Counted from the stretch's first letter, positions 43,273 to 52,368 are shown. The stretch: 64,000 bases of DNA from JBBCJR01 sp037190805 (GCA_037190805.1 JBBCJR010000004.1:1-64000), one strand, 5' to 3'. Program-made: numbers and translations. Notes: generated by a model not told the origin, from the letters alone.

Positions 43273-43869
43273 ATGGCTTCTCCCGAGATCGATGCGCTGA
43301 CCCAGGCGCTGGCGCGGCTTCCCGGCCTGGGGCCGCGCTCGGCGCGCCGGGCCGTCCTGCACCTGCTGAAGCGGCGTGAAACGGCGCTGATACCGCTGGT
43401 GCGCGCGCTGCAGGCGGTGTCGGAACGGCTGACGACATGCTCGACCTGCGGCAATGTCGACACGGCGGACCCGTGTGCGATCTGCACGGACCCGCGCCGT
43501 GACCAAAGCCTGCTGTGCGTGGTGGAGGAAGTGGCCGACCTCTGGGCGCTCGACCGGTCGCGGCTGTTCCCCGGCCGCTATCATGTTCTGGGTGGCCGGC
43601 TGTCGGCGCTGGACGGGGTGCGACCGGAAGATCTGGCGATCGAATCGCTGGTCGCGCGGGTCCGCGTCGGCGGCATCGACGAGGTGGTGCTGGCCACCAA
43701 TGCGACCTTGGAAGGGCAGACGACCGCCCACTATGTCGCCGAACGGCTGGAAACGCTGCCGGTTCGGCTGTCGCAGCTGGCGCACGGCCTGCCGGTGGGC
43801 GGCGAGCTTGATTATCTGGATGAGGGAACGCTGGCGCAGGCGCTGAGGGCACGGCGGCCGGTCGCGTGA
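43273..43869 (+). CDS. recR: Recombination protein RecR
   Basis: A 198-residue protein of RecFOR-type recombinational repair. It has an N-terminal helix-hairpin-helix region (ALARLPGLGPRSARRAVLHLL), a four-cysteine zinc finger (CSTCG and CAICT) and a Toprim domain (LLCVVEEVADLWALDR; ELDYLDEGTLAQAL at the end). ATG 43273 matches the family N-terminus; an upstream in-frame start would extend it with non-homologous sequence. It lies upstream of def. Confidence 0.95.
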   Translation: MASPEIDALTQALARLPGLGPRSARRAVLHLLKRRETALIPLVRALQAVSERLTTCSTCGNVDTADPCAICTDPRRDQSLLCVVEEVADLWALDRSRLFPGRYHVLGGRLSALDGVRPEDLAIESLVARVRVGGIDEVVLATNATLEGQTTAHYVAERLETLPVRLSQLAHGLPVGGELDYLDEGTLAQALRARRPVA

Positions 43870-43941
43870 GCGCCGGGGAAGCGCGGAGGGCAATTCCGCA
43901 GGGGCGCATCATGCGCCACCGACTATCAACAAAACCATATC

Positions 43942-43970
43942 TTGACGTGGAAAGGCGGGCTTCCTAGCTC
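43942..43970 (+). promoter_or_regulatory. Promoter of def, probably leaderless
   Basis: TTGACG (43942-43947) is followed after exactly 17 nt by TAGCTC (43965-43970). The predicted start of transcription, about 7 nt downstream, falls on the ATG of def (43977), and no Shine-Dalgarno sequence precedes that ATG. Confidence 0.45.
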
Positions 43971-43976
43971 GCATGC

Positions 43977-44513
43977 ATGGCCATTCTACCGATCATCGAG
44001 ATTCCCGATTCCCGGCTGCGCCAGGTGTCCAAGCCGGTGGCTGCGGTCGATGACGATCTCAGGCGGCTGATGGATGACATGCTGGAGACGATGTACGCGG
44101 CCCCGGGCATTGGCCTGGCCGCGATCCAGATCGGGGTCGCCAAGCGCGTGCTGGTCATCGACCTTCAAGAAGAGGGCGAGGACGGCAAGCCGGTGAAAAA
44201 TCCGCGCTGCTTCGTCAATCCGGAGATCCTGTCGTCGTCTGATGAGATATCGGTCTACAACGAAGGCTGCCTTTCCGTCCCCGACATCTTCGGCGATGTC
44301 GAGCGGCCCGCCCGCGTTCGCGCCCGCTGGCTGGACTATGACGGCAAGTCGCATGAGGAAGAGCTGGACGAACTGATGTCCACCTGCCTCCAGCATGAGA
44401 TGGACCATCTCGAGGGTGTTGTGTTCATCGACCATCTGTCGAAGCTGAAGCGGGCGATGGCCTTGAAGAAGCTGGAAAAGCTGCGCAAGGTCAAGCGAGC
44501 CGAAGCGGCCTGA
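43977..44513 (+). CDS. def: Peptide deformylase
   Basis: A 178-residue metalloenzyme that removes the formyl group from new proteins. All three motifs are present: GIGLAAIQIG, EGCLSVP (metal Cys) and QHEMDHLEG (metal His pair and catalytic Glu). It is encoded near fmt but on the opposite strand. No Shine-Dalgarno is seen; the promoter at 43942-43970 would produce a leaderless message. A DUF2238 gene follows 2 nt downstream. Confidence 0.96.
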   Translation: MAILPIIEIPDSRLRQVSKPVAAVDDDLRRLMDDMLETMYAAPGIGLAAIQIGVAKRVLVIDLQEEGEDGKPVKNPRCFVNPEILSSSDEISVYNEGCLSVPDIFGDVERPARVRARWLDYDGKSHEEELDELMSTCLQHEMDHLEGVVFIDHLSKLKRAMALKKLEKLRKVKRAEAA

Positions 44514-44515
44514 CC

Positions 44516-45145
44516 ATGCCGGCGCGCGGTTCATCGACGCGCCTTCTGATCCTTGTCACCATCGTCTGGGCTCTGGCGTTCGCCGCGTCCGGCTGGCAGC
44601 CCTATGACCGGGCCACATGGTGGATGGAGGTGGCGCCGGTGCTGATCGCGCTCCCGCTCCTGTGGCTGACGAACGTTCGCTATCCGCTGACGACCCTGGC
44701 GCTGCTGCTCATCATGCTTCACGGGCTCGTTCTGATGCTGGGCGGGGCCTATAGCTATGCGCGAGTGCCGCTGGGTTTCGCGCTTCAGGACTGGCTGGGG
44801 CTGGCGCGCAACCCCTATGACCGGATCGGGCATTTCATGCAGGGCTTCGTTCCAGCGATCGTGATCCGCGAACTGCTGGTCCGCTACGGTGAAATTGGCC
44901 GACGGGCGCTGGTCGCGCCGCTGGTCCTGGCCTGCTGCCTCGCGATCAGCGCGGCCTATGAACTGATCGAGTTCGGCGCCGCCAAGGTGTTGGGGCAGGG
45001 TGCCGAGGCATTTCTGGGTACTCAGGGTGATGTCTGGGACACGCAGTGGGACATGCTGATGTGCCTGATCGGGGCGATGGTCGCCCTGCTCTTGCTGTCG
45101 CGTCGACATGACCAGGCGATCGCGCAGCTTGATCGTCGCCGCTAG
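44516..45145 (+). CDS. DUF2238 (YjdF-like) integral membrane protein
   Basis: A 209-residue protein with about six membrane helices. The N-terminus (ILVTIVWALAFAASGWQPYDRATWWMEV) and the central DRIGHFMQGFVPAIVIRELLVR with a later YELIEFGAAKVLGQ and DTQWDMLMCLIGAMVALL are typical of DUF2238 proteins. Function is unknown. It begins 2 nt after def and is presumably cotranscribed with it. Confidence 0.88.
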   Translation: MPARGSSTRLLILVTIVWALAFAASGWQPYDRATWWMEVAPVLIALPLLWLTNVRYPLTTLALLLIMLHGLVLMLGGAYSYARVPLGFALQDWLGLARNPYDRIGHFMQGFVPAIVIRELLVRYGEIGRRALVAPLVLACCLAISAAYELIEFGAAKVLGQGAEAFLGTQGDVWDTQWDMLMCLIGAMVALLLLSRRHDQAIAQLDRRR

Positions 45146-45194
45146 AATCCGCTGACCCGCGACGTATCTATTGCAGGGAAGCTGGAACGGGCGC

Positions 45195-45896
45195 TTAGAC
45201 TGTGAGACGCGCGCCGGTGTCGAAGTTGTCGGCGATGAGGTCGACGATGGCCTTGGCGACCACGTCCGGCCCTTTCAGCTTGGTTGCGTCCTCGCCGGGG
45301 AAAGCGCGGGCGCGCATCTTGGTTGCGGTGGCGCCAGGATCGACGATCGCCACCCGCACGCCGCCCAGGTTCCGCATTTCCTCCGCATAGGCCAGAAGCA
45401 GGGTTTCAAGCGCCGCCTTGGAGGCGCCATAGGCACCCCAATAGGCGCGCGGCTTGCCACCGACGCTGGAAGTGACACCGATCACACGGGCGGCCGGGGC
45501 TGCCTTCAGCAGGGGATGAAAGGTCGCAATCAGACGTTGATTCGCGACGAGGTTGAGCGCGATCAGCCGATCGAACTCCTTGGCCTCGATATCCTGAACC
45601 GGTGTCAGCGTGCCAAGCGTCGCGGCATTGAGGATCAGGTCGTCCAGCCGGCCCCAGCGTGTCGCGATCGCCGCAGCGAGGCGCGGGATGGCGTCGAAGT
45701 CGGCAAGGTCGACGGGCGCGATGGTGGCGGTGCCGCCTGCGGCGTGGATGCGCTCCTCCACCTCCTCGAGGCCGCCGACCGTGCGGGCGGTGAGAACGAC
45801 ATGAGCCCCGGCGGCGGCAAGCGCTTCGGCGGTTGCCGCGCCAATGCCCCGGCTGGCCCCGGTGACGAGAGCGATCCTGTTCGTAAGCTTGGTCAT
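45195..45896 (-). CDS. Short-chain dehydrogenase/reductase
   Basis: A 233-residue SDR with the NAD(P)-binding motif TGASRGIGAATAEAL, the NAAT segment (LILNAATLG), and the catalytic Ser (VTSSVGG) and Tyr-x3-Lys (YGASK). Length and ends are complete. The gene is close behind purF on the minus strand (11 nt between purF stop and this start), so a shared transcript is likely. Substrate cannot be deduced from sequence. Confidence 0.92.
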   Translation of the reverse strand: MTKLTNRIALVTGASRGIGAATAEALAAAGAHVVLTARTVGGLEEVEERIHAAGGTATIAPVDLADFDAIPRLAAAIATRWGRLDDLILNAATLGTLTPVQDIEAKEFDRLIALNLVANQRLIATFHPLLKAAPAARVIGVTSSVGGKPRAYWGAYGASKAALETLLLAYAEEMRNLGGVRVAIVDPGATATKMRARAFPGEDATKLKGPDVVAKAIVDLIADNFDTGARLTV

Positions 45897-45907
45897 GGAG
45901 GTTTCCG

Positions 45908-47365
45908 TCAGCCGACCCGTTCGGCCAGCAGCGATAGCTGATCCGCCGGTTCCAGATCGTCCTGATCGGTCAGCACGGTCGGATAGGCGCCGGTGAAACA
46001 GGCGTCGCAATATTGTGGATTGCGCTCGTCCCGCATCTCCTCGCCCAGCGCCTTGTAGAGGCCGTCGTTCGATAGGAAGGCGAGGGAATCGCAGTTGATG
46101 TAGTCGGCCATCTGCTCGACGCTCATCTGTGCCGCCAGCAGCTTGGCGCGTTCGGGCGTGTCGACGCCGTAGAAGCAGCTGTGGCGGGTCGGCGGGCTGG
46201 CGATGCGCATGTGGATTTCACGCGCGCCGGCCTCGCGCAGCATCTGCACGATCTTGAGACTGGTGGTGCCGCGGACGATCGAATCGTCGATCAGGATCAA
46301 TCGCTTGCCGTCGATCAGCGCCTTGTTGGCATTGTGCTTCAGCTTGACGCCCAGGTGACGAACCTGATCGCCCGGCTGGATGAAGGTGCGACCGACATAA
46401 TGCGACCGGATGATGCCAAGCTCGAACGGCAACCCCGATTCCTGGGCATAGCCGAGCGCCGCCGGGGTGCCGGAATCCGGCACCGGGACGACGATATCGG
46501 CATCCATCGGGCTTTCGATCGCCAACTGGCGGCCGATATTCTTCCTGACCGAATAGATGCTCGATCCGTTGACGATGGAATCGGGGCGGGCGAAATAGAC
46601 ATGCTCGAACACGCACGGGCGCGGCTTGACGGCGGGGAAGGGGTGGATGGAGCGAATGCCCCGATCCGACACGATCACCAGTTCGCCCGGTTCGATCTGG
46701 CGAATGAAGGCCGCGCCCACGACATCGAGGGCGACGCTTTCCGACGCGAACACATAGGCGTCGTTCAACCGGCCCATGACCAGCGGGCGAATGCCCAGTG
46801 GGTCGCGGCAGGCGATCATCCCCTCGGGCGTCATGCAGATCAGGCTGTAGGCGCCCTCGACCTGTTTCAGCGCGTCGATGAAGCGGTCGAGCAAGGTCCG
46901 ATAGTTGGACGTCGCGACCAGATGAATGATGGTTTCGGTGTCCGAGGTCGATTGAAAGATCGATCCCCTGCGAACCAGCGTCCGGCGCAGCGCCATGGCG
47001 TTGGAGATATTGCCGTTGTGGGCGATGGCAAAGCCGCCTGACGACAGCTCGGCGAACAGCGGCTGCACATTCCGGAGCGCGGTTTCGCCCGTGGTGGAAT
47101 AGCGGACATGGCCGGCGGCGACACGGCCCGGCAGGCTACGGATCACTTCATCGCGGTCGAAATTGCCGGCGACATGGCCCATGGCGCGATGGGTGCGGAA
47201 ATCGCGTCCGTCCCAGCTGGTGATGCCGGCGGCTTCCTGGCCGCGATGCTGAAGGGCGTGCAGGCCCAGCGCCACGAGGGCGGCAGCCGTATCGGCGCCC
47301 CAGACTCCGAATACGCCGCACTCCTCGCGCAGCTTGTCATCGTCGAATGGATTGGTGGTAAGCAT
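45908..47365 (-). CDS. purF: Amidophosphoribosyltransferase
   Basis: A 485-residue enzyme for the first step of purine synthesis (PRPP plus glutamine). An N-terminal propeptide ends at Cys16 (EECGVFGVWG), the glutaminase nucleophile, and HNGNISN follows. The PRPP loop reads LILIDDSIVRGTT. Cysteines in RPCVFEHVYF, RHSCFYGVDTP and YCDACFTG match the iron-sulfur-containing Bacillus-type enzyme. ATG 47365 gives the processed N-terminus expected of the family. It is divergent from hisI. Confidence 0.96.
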   Translation of the reverse strand: MLTTNPFDDDKLREECGVFGVWGADTAAALVALGLHALQHRGQEAAGITSWDGRDFRTHRAMGHVAGNFDRDEVIRSLPGRVAAGHVRYSTTGETALRNVQPLFAELSSGGFAIAHNGNISNAMALRRTLVRRGSIFQSTSDTETIIHLVATSNYRTLLDRFIDALKQVEGAYSLICMTPEGMIACRDPLGIRPLVMGRLNDAYVFASESVALDVVGAAFIRQIEPGELVIVSDRGIRSIHPFPAVKPRPCVFEHVYFARPDSIVNGSSIYSVRKNIGRQLAIESPMDADIVVPVPDSGTPAALGYAQESGLPFELGIIRSHYVGRTFIQPGDQVRHLGVKLKHNANKALIDGKRLILIDDSIVRGTTSLKIVQMLREAGAREIHMRIASPPTRHSCFYGVDTPERAKLLAAQMSVEQMADYINCDSLAFLSNDGLYKALGEEMRDERNPQYCDACFTGAYPTVLTDQDDLEPADQLSLLAERVG

Positions 47366-47453
47366 GTCCCGCCGCCCGGTCGCCTTGGCCGATGAGGGGG
47401 CATATAGGAGGAGGGGGGCAGTTTGTCGCCCCCATTTGTGACGAGGGGACGAC

Positions 47454-47819
47454 ATGGCCTGTGCCGACCGCGAGCAAGGCAGCACGCTGGACCCGAAATG
47501 GGACGAACGCGGCCTGATCCAGGCGATCGCGACCGACGCCGGGACCGGCGAGCTGTTGATGGTGGCCCACATGAATGCCGACGCCCTCGACCGGACGCTG
47601 GCGACGGGCAAGGCGCATTTCTGGTCCCGCAGCCGCCAGTCAGTGTGGATGAAGGGCGAGACGTCGGGCCATGTCCTGACGGTCGTCGACATGCGCATCG
47701 ACTGTGATCAGGACGCGCTGTGGATGCGGGTGGAGGCGGCAGGTCCGGCCTGTCATACAGGCGAGCGGAGCTGCTTCTACCGGCGGGTGGCGGGCGGCGT
47801 GCTGGAACGCGTCGATTGA
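47454..47819 (+). CDS. hisI: Phosphoribosyl-AMP cyclohydrolase
   Basis: A 121-residue metal-dependent enzyme of histidine synthesis that opens the PR-AMP ring. FDERGLIQAIA-like N-terminus (WDERGLIQAIATDAGTG), the zinc/magnesium motif DMRIDCDQDALWM and the C-terminal CHTGERSCFYR are intact. It is the single-domain form without the HisE part. It sits alone, divergent from purF, apart from the other his genes. Confidence 0.95.
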   Translation: MACADREQGSTLDPKWDERGLIQAIATDAGTGELLMVAHMNADALDRTLATGKAHFWSRSRQSVWMKGETSGHVLTVVDMRIDCDQDALWMRVEAAGPACHTGERSCFYRRVAGGVLERVD

Positions 47820-47841
47820 TGGTGGAATCACCGGCGCGGTG

Positions 47842-47870
47842 TTGACGTTGACGTGAACGTCACATACTCT
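47842..47870 (+). promoter_or_regulatory. LiuR-type operator and leaderless promoter
   Basis: TGACGTT (47843-47849) and AACGTCA (47856-47862) form a perfect inverted repeat around GACGTG, matching the AACGT/ACGTT-type palindromes known for LiuR regulators. TTGACG (47842-47847) is followed after 17 nt by TACTCT (47865-47870), so the operator lies between the boxes and the start site would fall on the ATG at 47877. Confidence 0.6.
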
Positions 47871-47876
47871 TCCGCT

Positions 47877-48302
47877 ATGTCGAACATCAGCGTGGAATTG
47901 CAGGACATTGCCGCGACGGCCGCCGCCGATCGTGATCCCGACTGCTATTCGATCACCGATCTGGCCGAGGAATTTGGGGTCACGGCGCGGGCCTTGCGCT
48001 TCTATGAGGACGAAGCGCTGTTGTCGCCGGAACGGGTCGGGTTGGCGCGGGTCTATTCGCGGCGCGATCGCGCGCGCCTCGCCTGGATATTGCGCGGCAA
48101 GCGGGTGGGCTTCAGCCTGGCCGAGATTCGCGAGATGATCGACCTCTACGATTATGACGAGGATCATGCCGAACAGCGCCGGGTCACCCGCGCGCGTTGT
48201 GCCGAGCGGATCGACCTTCTGCGTCGCCAGCGCGAGGACATCGATACCACGATCGCAGAGCTTTCCACCTTTGTCGCCGCGATCGACGGCATGGGCGGCT
48301 GA
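47877..48302 (+). CDS. MerR-family regulator, LiuR-like
   Basis: A 141-residue regulator with an N-terminal MerR winged helix (YSITDLAEEFGVTARALRFYEDEALLSP, with R-V-Y-S-R following) and a coiled-coil tail (ERIDLLRRQREDIDTTIAELS). It has no cysteine metal-sensing motif. LiuR proteins govern branched-chain amino acid or acyl-CoA catabolism. An acyl-CoA dehydrogenase gene follows 21 nt downstream, and a LiuR-type palindrome overlaps the promoter, which implies autoregulation. ATG 47877 is preferred over the in-frame GTG at 47853 because it is the predicted first base of the message. Confidence 0.88.
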   Translation: MSNISVELQDIAATAAADRDPDCYSITDLAEEFGVTARALRFYEDEALLSPERVGLARVYSRRDRARLAWILRGKRVGFSLAEIREMIDLYDYDEDHAEQRRVTRARCAERIDLLRRQREDIDTTIAELSTFVAAIDGMGG

Positions 48303-48323
48303 TCCACCTGCCTTAGGAGTTGC

Positions 48324-50108
48324 ATGATGCCTGTCTATTCGGCGCCGGTGAAGGATACCCGGTTCGTCCTCGAACATGTGCTGAAGCTGGACCGCTACAG
48401 CAACCTGCCTGGTTTCGAGGCGGCGAGCGCCGATATGATCGAGGCGATCCTGACCGAAGGCGGCCGCTTCTGCGAGGAGGTTCTGGCGCCCCTCAATCAG
48501 GTCGGCGATCATGAAGGCTGTATCCGTCACGCCGATGGCACCGTCACCACCCCGACCGGGTTCAAGGACGCCTATGACCAGTTCGTCGCCGGAGGCTGGA
48601 CGACGCTAACGGGGCCTGTCGAGCATGGCGGCCAGGGCATGCCGCATGTCATCGGCACGGCGTTCGAGGAATATATCATCAGCGCCAACATGGGCTTTGC
48701 CATGTATAACGGCCTGACGCTGGGCGCGATTTCCGCCCTGATGGCCAAGGCGACGCCGGACCAGCAGGCGACGTTCGTGCCCAAGTTGGTGTCAGGCGAA
48801 TGGGGCGGGACGATGAACCTGACCGAGCCGCATTGCGGCACGGACCTCGGCCTCATCCGCACCCGCGCCGAACCTAGGGACGACGGCAGCTATGCCATCA
48901 CCGGCACCAAGATCTTCATCTCGTCGGGCGACCATGACCTGACCGACAACATCGTTCACCTCGTGCTGGCCAAGACACCCGGCGCGCCGGCGGGATCTCG
49001 GGGCATTTCTCTGTTCGTGGTGCCGAAGCGATTGATCGAGGCCGACGGCTCGCTGGGCGCCGCCAATGCGGTGTCCTGCGGCTCGATCGAGGAGAAGATG
49101 GGCATCCACGGCAATGCCACCTGCGTCATGAACTATGACGGGTCGACCGGCTGGCTGGTGGGCGAAGAGAATAAGGGTCTCGCCGCCATGTTCATCATGA
49201 TGAACGCGGCCCGGCTGGGTGTTGGCCTGCAGGGTATCGGGCTGGGCGAAGTCGCCTATCAGAACGCCGTGGCCTATGCCAAGGATCGCCGGCAGGGCCG
49301 GGCGCTAACGGGTCCGGCTGACCCGGATGCCAGTGCCGATCCGATCATCGTTCATCCCGATGTGCGCCGGATGCTGATGCATGCCCGCGCGCATATCGAG
49401 GGGGGACGCGCCCTGTGCCTGTGGGGGGCGCTGCTCGTCGACCTGTCGCACAATGCCGCGACGGAGGAGGAGCGGCAGCAGGCCGACGATCTGATCAGCC
49501 TCCTGACCCCGGTGATCAAGGGCGTGCTTACCGATCGTGGTTTCCAGGTCGCGGTCGACGCTCAACAGGTGTTCGGCGGCCACGGCTACATCCGCGAACA
49601 TGGCATGGAACAGTTCGTCCGCGATGCCCGTATCCCGATGATCTACGAAGGCGCGAACGGCGTTCAGGCGATGGACCTTGTCGGCCGTAAGCTGGCGCTG
49701 AATGGCGGCCGCGCGATCCGCGCGTTCTTCGACGTCGTTGCGACGGACGTCGCCGCGGCGAAGGCCAAGCCCGAACTGGCCGACATCGCAACCCGCCTGG
49801 AAAAGGCCAATGGCGAGCTTCAGGCCGCGACAATGTGGCTGGCCCAGAATGGTATCGCCAATCCGAACAATGCCGGGGCTGCCGCCTATCCCTACATGGA
49901 ACTGGCCGGCATCATCGCGCTGGGCCTGGTATGGCTGCGCAGCGCCGACGCCGCGCTGGAGCTGGAGGGCGACGACGACTTCCGCAATGCCAAGCTGGTT
50001 ACGGCACGCTATTTCGCGGAACGGGTCATGCCAGACGCCGGCGCGCTTCGCCGCAAGCTGGAGACGGGCGCGGAAGCGGTCATGGCCCTGCCGGCCGAAG
50101 CCTTCTGA
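48324..50108 (+). CDS. Acyl-CoA dehydrogenase, long (DmdC-like) type
   Basis: A 594-residue flavoenzyme. It has the N-terminal, middle (GTMNLTEPHCGTDLGLIRT) and C-terminal (QVFGGHGYIREHGMEQFVRDARI) acyl-CoA dehydrogenase domains and an extra C-terminal domain of about 130 residues. Length and layout fit the 3-methylmercaptopropionyl-CoA dehydrogenase-like group, but sulfur chemistry is not shown. It follows a LiuR-type regulator and is probably repressed by it. It converges with cysK. Confidence 0.9.
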   Translation: MMPVYSAPVKDTRFVLEHVLKLDRYSNLPGFEAASADMIEAILTEGGRFCEEVLAPLNQVGDHEGCIRHADGTVTTPTGFKDAYDQFVAGGWTTLTGPVEHGGQGMPHVIGTAFEEYIISANMGFAMYNGLTLGAISALMAKATPDQQATFVPKLVSGEWGGTMNLTEPHCGTDLGLIRTRAEPRDDGSYAITGTKIFISSGDHDLTDNIVHLVLAKTPGAPAGSRGISLFVVPKRLIEADGSLGAANAVSCGSIEEKMGIHGNATCVMNYDGSTGWLVGEENKGLAAMFIMMNAARLGVGLQGIGLGEVAYQNAVAYAKDRRQGRALTGPADPDASADPIIVHPDVRRMLMHARAHIEGGRALCLWGALLVDLSHNAATEEERQQADDLISLLTPVIKGVLTDRGFQVAVDAQQVFGGHGYIREHGMEQFVRDARIPMIYEGANGVQAMDLVGRKLALNGGRAIRAFFDVVATDVAAAKAKPELADIATRLEKANGELQAATMWLAQNGIANPNNAGAAAYPYMELAGIIALGLVWLRSADAALELEGDDDFRNAKLVTARYFAERVMPDAGALRRKLETGAEAVMALPAEAF

Positions 50109-50114
50109 GCGGCT

Positions 50115-50153
50115 GTTGGCCGAGCGCTCCCGTTCAGGGAACGCCCGGCCCAA
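50115..50153. terminator. Hairpin between acyl-CoA dehydrogenase and cysK
   Basis: TTGGCCG-a-GCG-ct-CCC (50116-50131) pairs with GGG-aa-CGC-c-CGGCCCAA (50137-50153) around a 5-nt loop. The imperfect stem lies in the 63-nt gap between two convergent genes and can terminate both. Confidence 0.55.
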
Positions 50154-50171
50154 CGGGCTATATTCCGGCCC

Positions 50172-51092
50172 TCAGGCTTCCGGCAGGAAATCCGGAACCG
50201 ACAGATAGCGCTCGCCTGTGTCGTAGTTGAAGCCGAGAACGCGGCTGCCTGCGGGCAGGTCGGCTAGCTTCTGGCTGATCGCCGCTAACGTCGCGCCCGA
50301 TGAGATGCCGACCAGCAGCCCCTCGACCCGCGCGCTGCGCAAAGCCCAGTCCTTGGCATCGCCCGGAGCGACCTGGATCACCCCGTCGAGCTGGGCGGTG
50401 TGGAGGTTGGCGGGGACAAAGCCGGCGCCGATACCCTGAATGGGGTGGGGTCCCGGCTGGCCGCCTGAAATGACCGGCGACAGGGTGGGTTCGACGGCGA
50501 ACACCTTGAGGCCCGCCCACGCCGGCTTCAGCTGGTTCGCGACGGCGGTGATATGACCGCCCGTGCCGACCCCCGTGATGATGGCGTCGATCGGCGTGTC
50601 GCGGAAATCTTCCAGGATCTCGTTGGCGGTGGTCCGCTCGTGGACGGCGATGTTGGCCGGATTTTCGAACTGCTGGGGCATCCACGCGCCGGGGGTTTCC
50701 CCGACGATATCGAGCGCGCGCTCGATCGCGCCTTTCATGCCCTTTTCACGCGGCGTGAGGTCGAAGGTCGCGCCATAGGCCAGCATCAGCCGGCGGCGTT
50801 CGATGGACATCGATTCGGGCATGACCAGAATCAGCCGGTAGCCCTTCACCGCCGCCGTCATCGCCAGGCCGATACCGGTATTGCCGCTGGTGGGCTCGAC
50901 GATGGTGCCACCGGCCTTCAGCTTGCCGGAGGCTTCGGCATCTTCGATCATGGCGAGCGCGATGCGATCCTTGATCGAGCCGCCAGGGTTCTGCCGTTCG
51001 GACTTCACCCATACTTCATGATCGGGAAACAGGCGGGACAAGCGGATGTGAGGCGTTCGCCCGATGGTGTCCAGAATGCTGGCCGCTTTCAT
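50172..51092 (-). CDS. cysK: Cysteine synthase A
   Basis: A 306-residue PLP enzyme that makes cysteine from O-acetylserine and sulfide. The PLP Lys lies in NPGGSIKDRIA, the substrate loop is TSGNTGIGLA, the phosphate-binding glycines are GVGTGGHITA, and the C-terminal LVGISSGA is present. It is complete and lies at the end of a minus-strand gene run. A two-MFS, hydrolase and helicase group precedes it on the same strand. Confidence 0.95.
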   Translation of the reverse strand: MKAASILDTIGRTPHIRLSRLFPDHEVWVKSERQNPGGSIKDRIALAMIEDAEASGKLKAGGTIVEPTSGNTGIGLAMTAAVKGYRLILVMPESMSIERRRLMLAYGATFDLTPREKGMKGAIERALDIVGETPGAWMPQQFENPANIAVHERTTANEILEDFRDTPIDAIITGVGTGGHITAVANQLKPAWAGLKVFAVEPTLSPVISGGQPGPHPIQGIGAGFVPANLHTAQLDGVIQVAPGDAKDWALRSARVEGLLVGISSGATLAAISQKLADLPAGSRVLGFNYDTGERYLSVPDFLPEA

Positions 51093-51114
51093 GACGTCAT
51101 CTCCTCATTCGGAA

Positions 51115-52368
51115 TCATTCGAAGGATCGGGGCGGATCGAATGTGCGTGCTGCACGCAGCTCTGGGAAGAGGCGAGCCCAAAAAATCGCGACGATTACCG
51201 CACCGACGCCGCCGCCGACCACCGCCGTCACCGGCCCAACCGCCGCTGCCAGGAAACCCGAGCGGGCCTCGCCCAGCTCATTCGAGGCAGAAATGAACAG
51301 GGTCGACACCGCGCCGACCCGGCCCCGCATGCCGTCGGGCGTGTGCAGCTGGATCAGCGACTGGCGGACGTAGACGGACATCATGTCGGCCGCGCCCAGC
51401 AGCGCCAGGAACATGCACGACATCGGCAGCCAGCGCGACAGGCCGAAGCCGACCGTGGCGATACCGAACACCATCACGCCAACCAGCATCTTGACCCCGA
51501 CGTCACGTTTCAGCGGTCGCCACGCGAACCACGCGGCGACCAGCACTGCGCCGATCGCCGGGGACATGCGCAGCAGGCCCACCCCGGTGGGGCCGGCGAA
51601 GAGGACGTCGCGGGCATAAATCGGCAGCATCGCCGTCGCGCCGCCCAGCAGTACCGCGAACAGATCGAGCGAGATCGCGCCCATCACCAGCCGGTTACGG
51701 CCGACATAGCGCAACCCTTCGATCATCTGCTGCCACGGGTTGCCGCCAGCGCCGACCTCCGGGCGCGGGACCGGCCGGATCGCGAACATGGCGCCAAGCG
51801 AAGCGAGAAACAGGACGGCGCTGAACCCGTAGGACGAGGCGGGCACATAACCGTAGAGAAACCCGCCCAGCGCGGGACCCGCGATCGCCCCGGCCTGCCA
51901 GGCGATGGAACTGAGCGCGATGGCGGCTGGCAGGGTTGCCGGCGGAACCAGGTTCGGCGCCAGGGCCTGCAGGGCAGGTCCCGCAAAGGCGCGGGCGACG
52001 CCCAGCAGGCCGGCGACGATGAACAGATCGACCAGCGTTATCGTGCCGAGCGCCGTCAATATGGCGAGCGCTGCGGCACAGGCCAGTTCGAGGGTTAATG
52101 CGGCCCGAACGATCCAGCGCCGGTCGAGCCGGTCGGCAGTCCAGCCGACCACCAGGGTCAGGGCGAAGAGCGGCACGAACTGGACGAGGCCGATAAGGCC
52201 CAACAGCATGGCCGCGTCGCGCTGACTCATCGTCTGGCGGGCAAGATCGTAAACCTGCCAGCCGATGATGACGACCATCGCCATCTGCGCCAGATTGGCG
52301 TTCAGCCGGGCAAACCAGAAAAACCGGAAATCCCGGATCGAGAATGGGTGTGGGGCCGCCGCTGACAT
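51115..52368 (-). CDS. MFS transporter, EntS-like
   Basis: A 417-residue transporter with about 12 helices. The N-terminus FRFFWFARLNANLAQMAMVVIIGWQVYDL and the loop WTADRLDRRWIVR resemble enterobactin exporter (EntS) and MFS_3 proteins; RQSLIQLHTPDGMRGRVGAVSTLFISASNELGE is a further family signature. ATG 52368 is chosen as the first Met before the conserved N-terminus; the in-frame start 63 nt upstream adds unrelated residues. cysK follows by 22 nt. The substrate is unknown. Confidence 0.88.
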   Translation of the reverse strand: MSAAAPHPFSIRDFRFFWFARLNANLAQMAMVVIIGWQVYDLARQTMSQRDAAMLLGLIGLVQFVPLFALTLVVGWTADRLDRRWIVRAALTLELACAAALAILTALGTITLVDLFIVAGLLGVARAFAGPALQALAPNLVPPATLPAAIALSSIAWQAGAIAGPALGGFLYGYVPASSYGFSAVLFLASLGAMFAIRPVPRPEVGAGGNPWQQMIEGLRYVGRNRLVMGAISLDLFAVLLGGATAMLPIYARDVLFAGPTGVGLLRMSPAIGAVLVAAWFAWRPLKRDVGVKMLVGVMVFGIATVGFGLSRWLPMSCMFLALLGAADMMSVYVRQSLIQLHTPDGMRGRVGAVSTLFISASNELGEARSGFLAAAVGPVTAVVGGGVGAVIVAIFWARLFPELRAARTFDPPRSFE

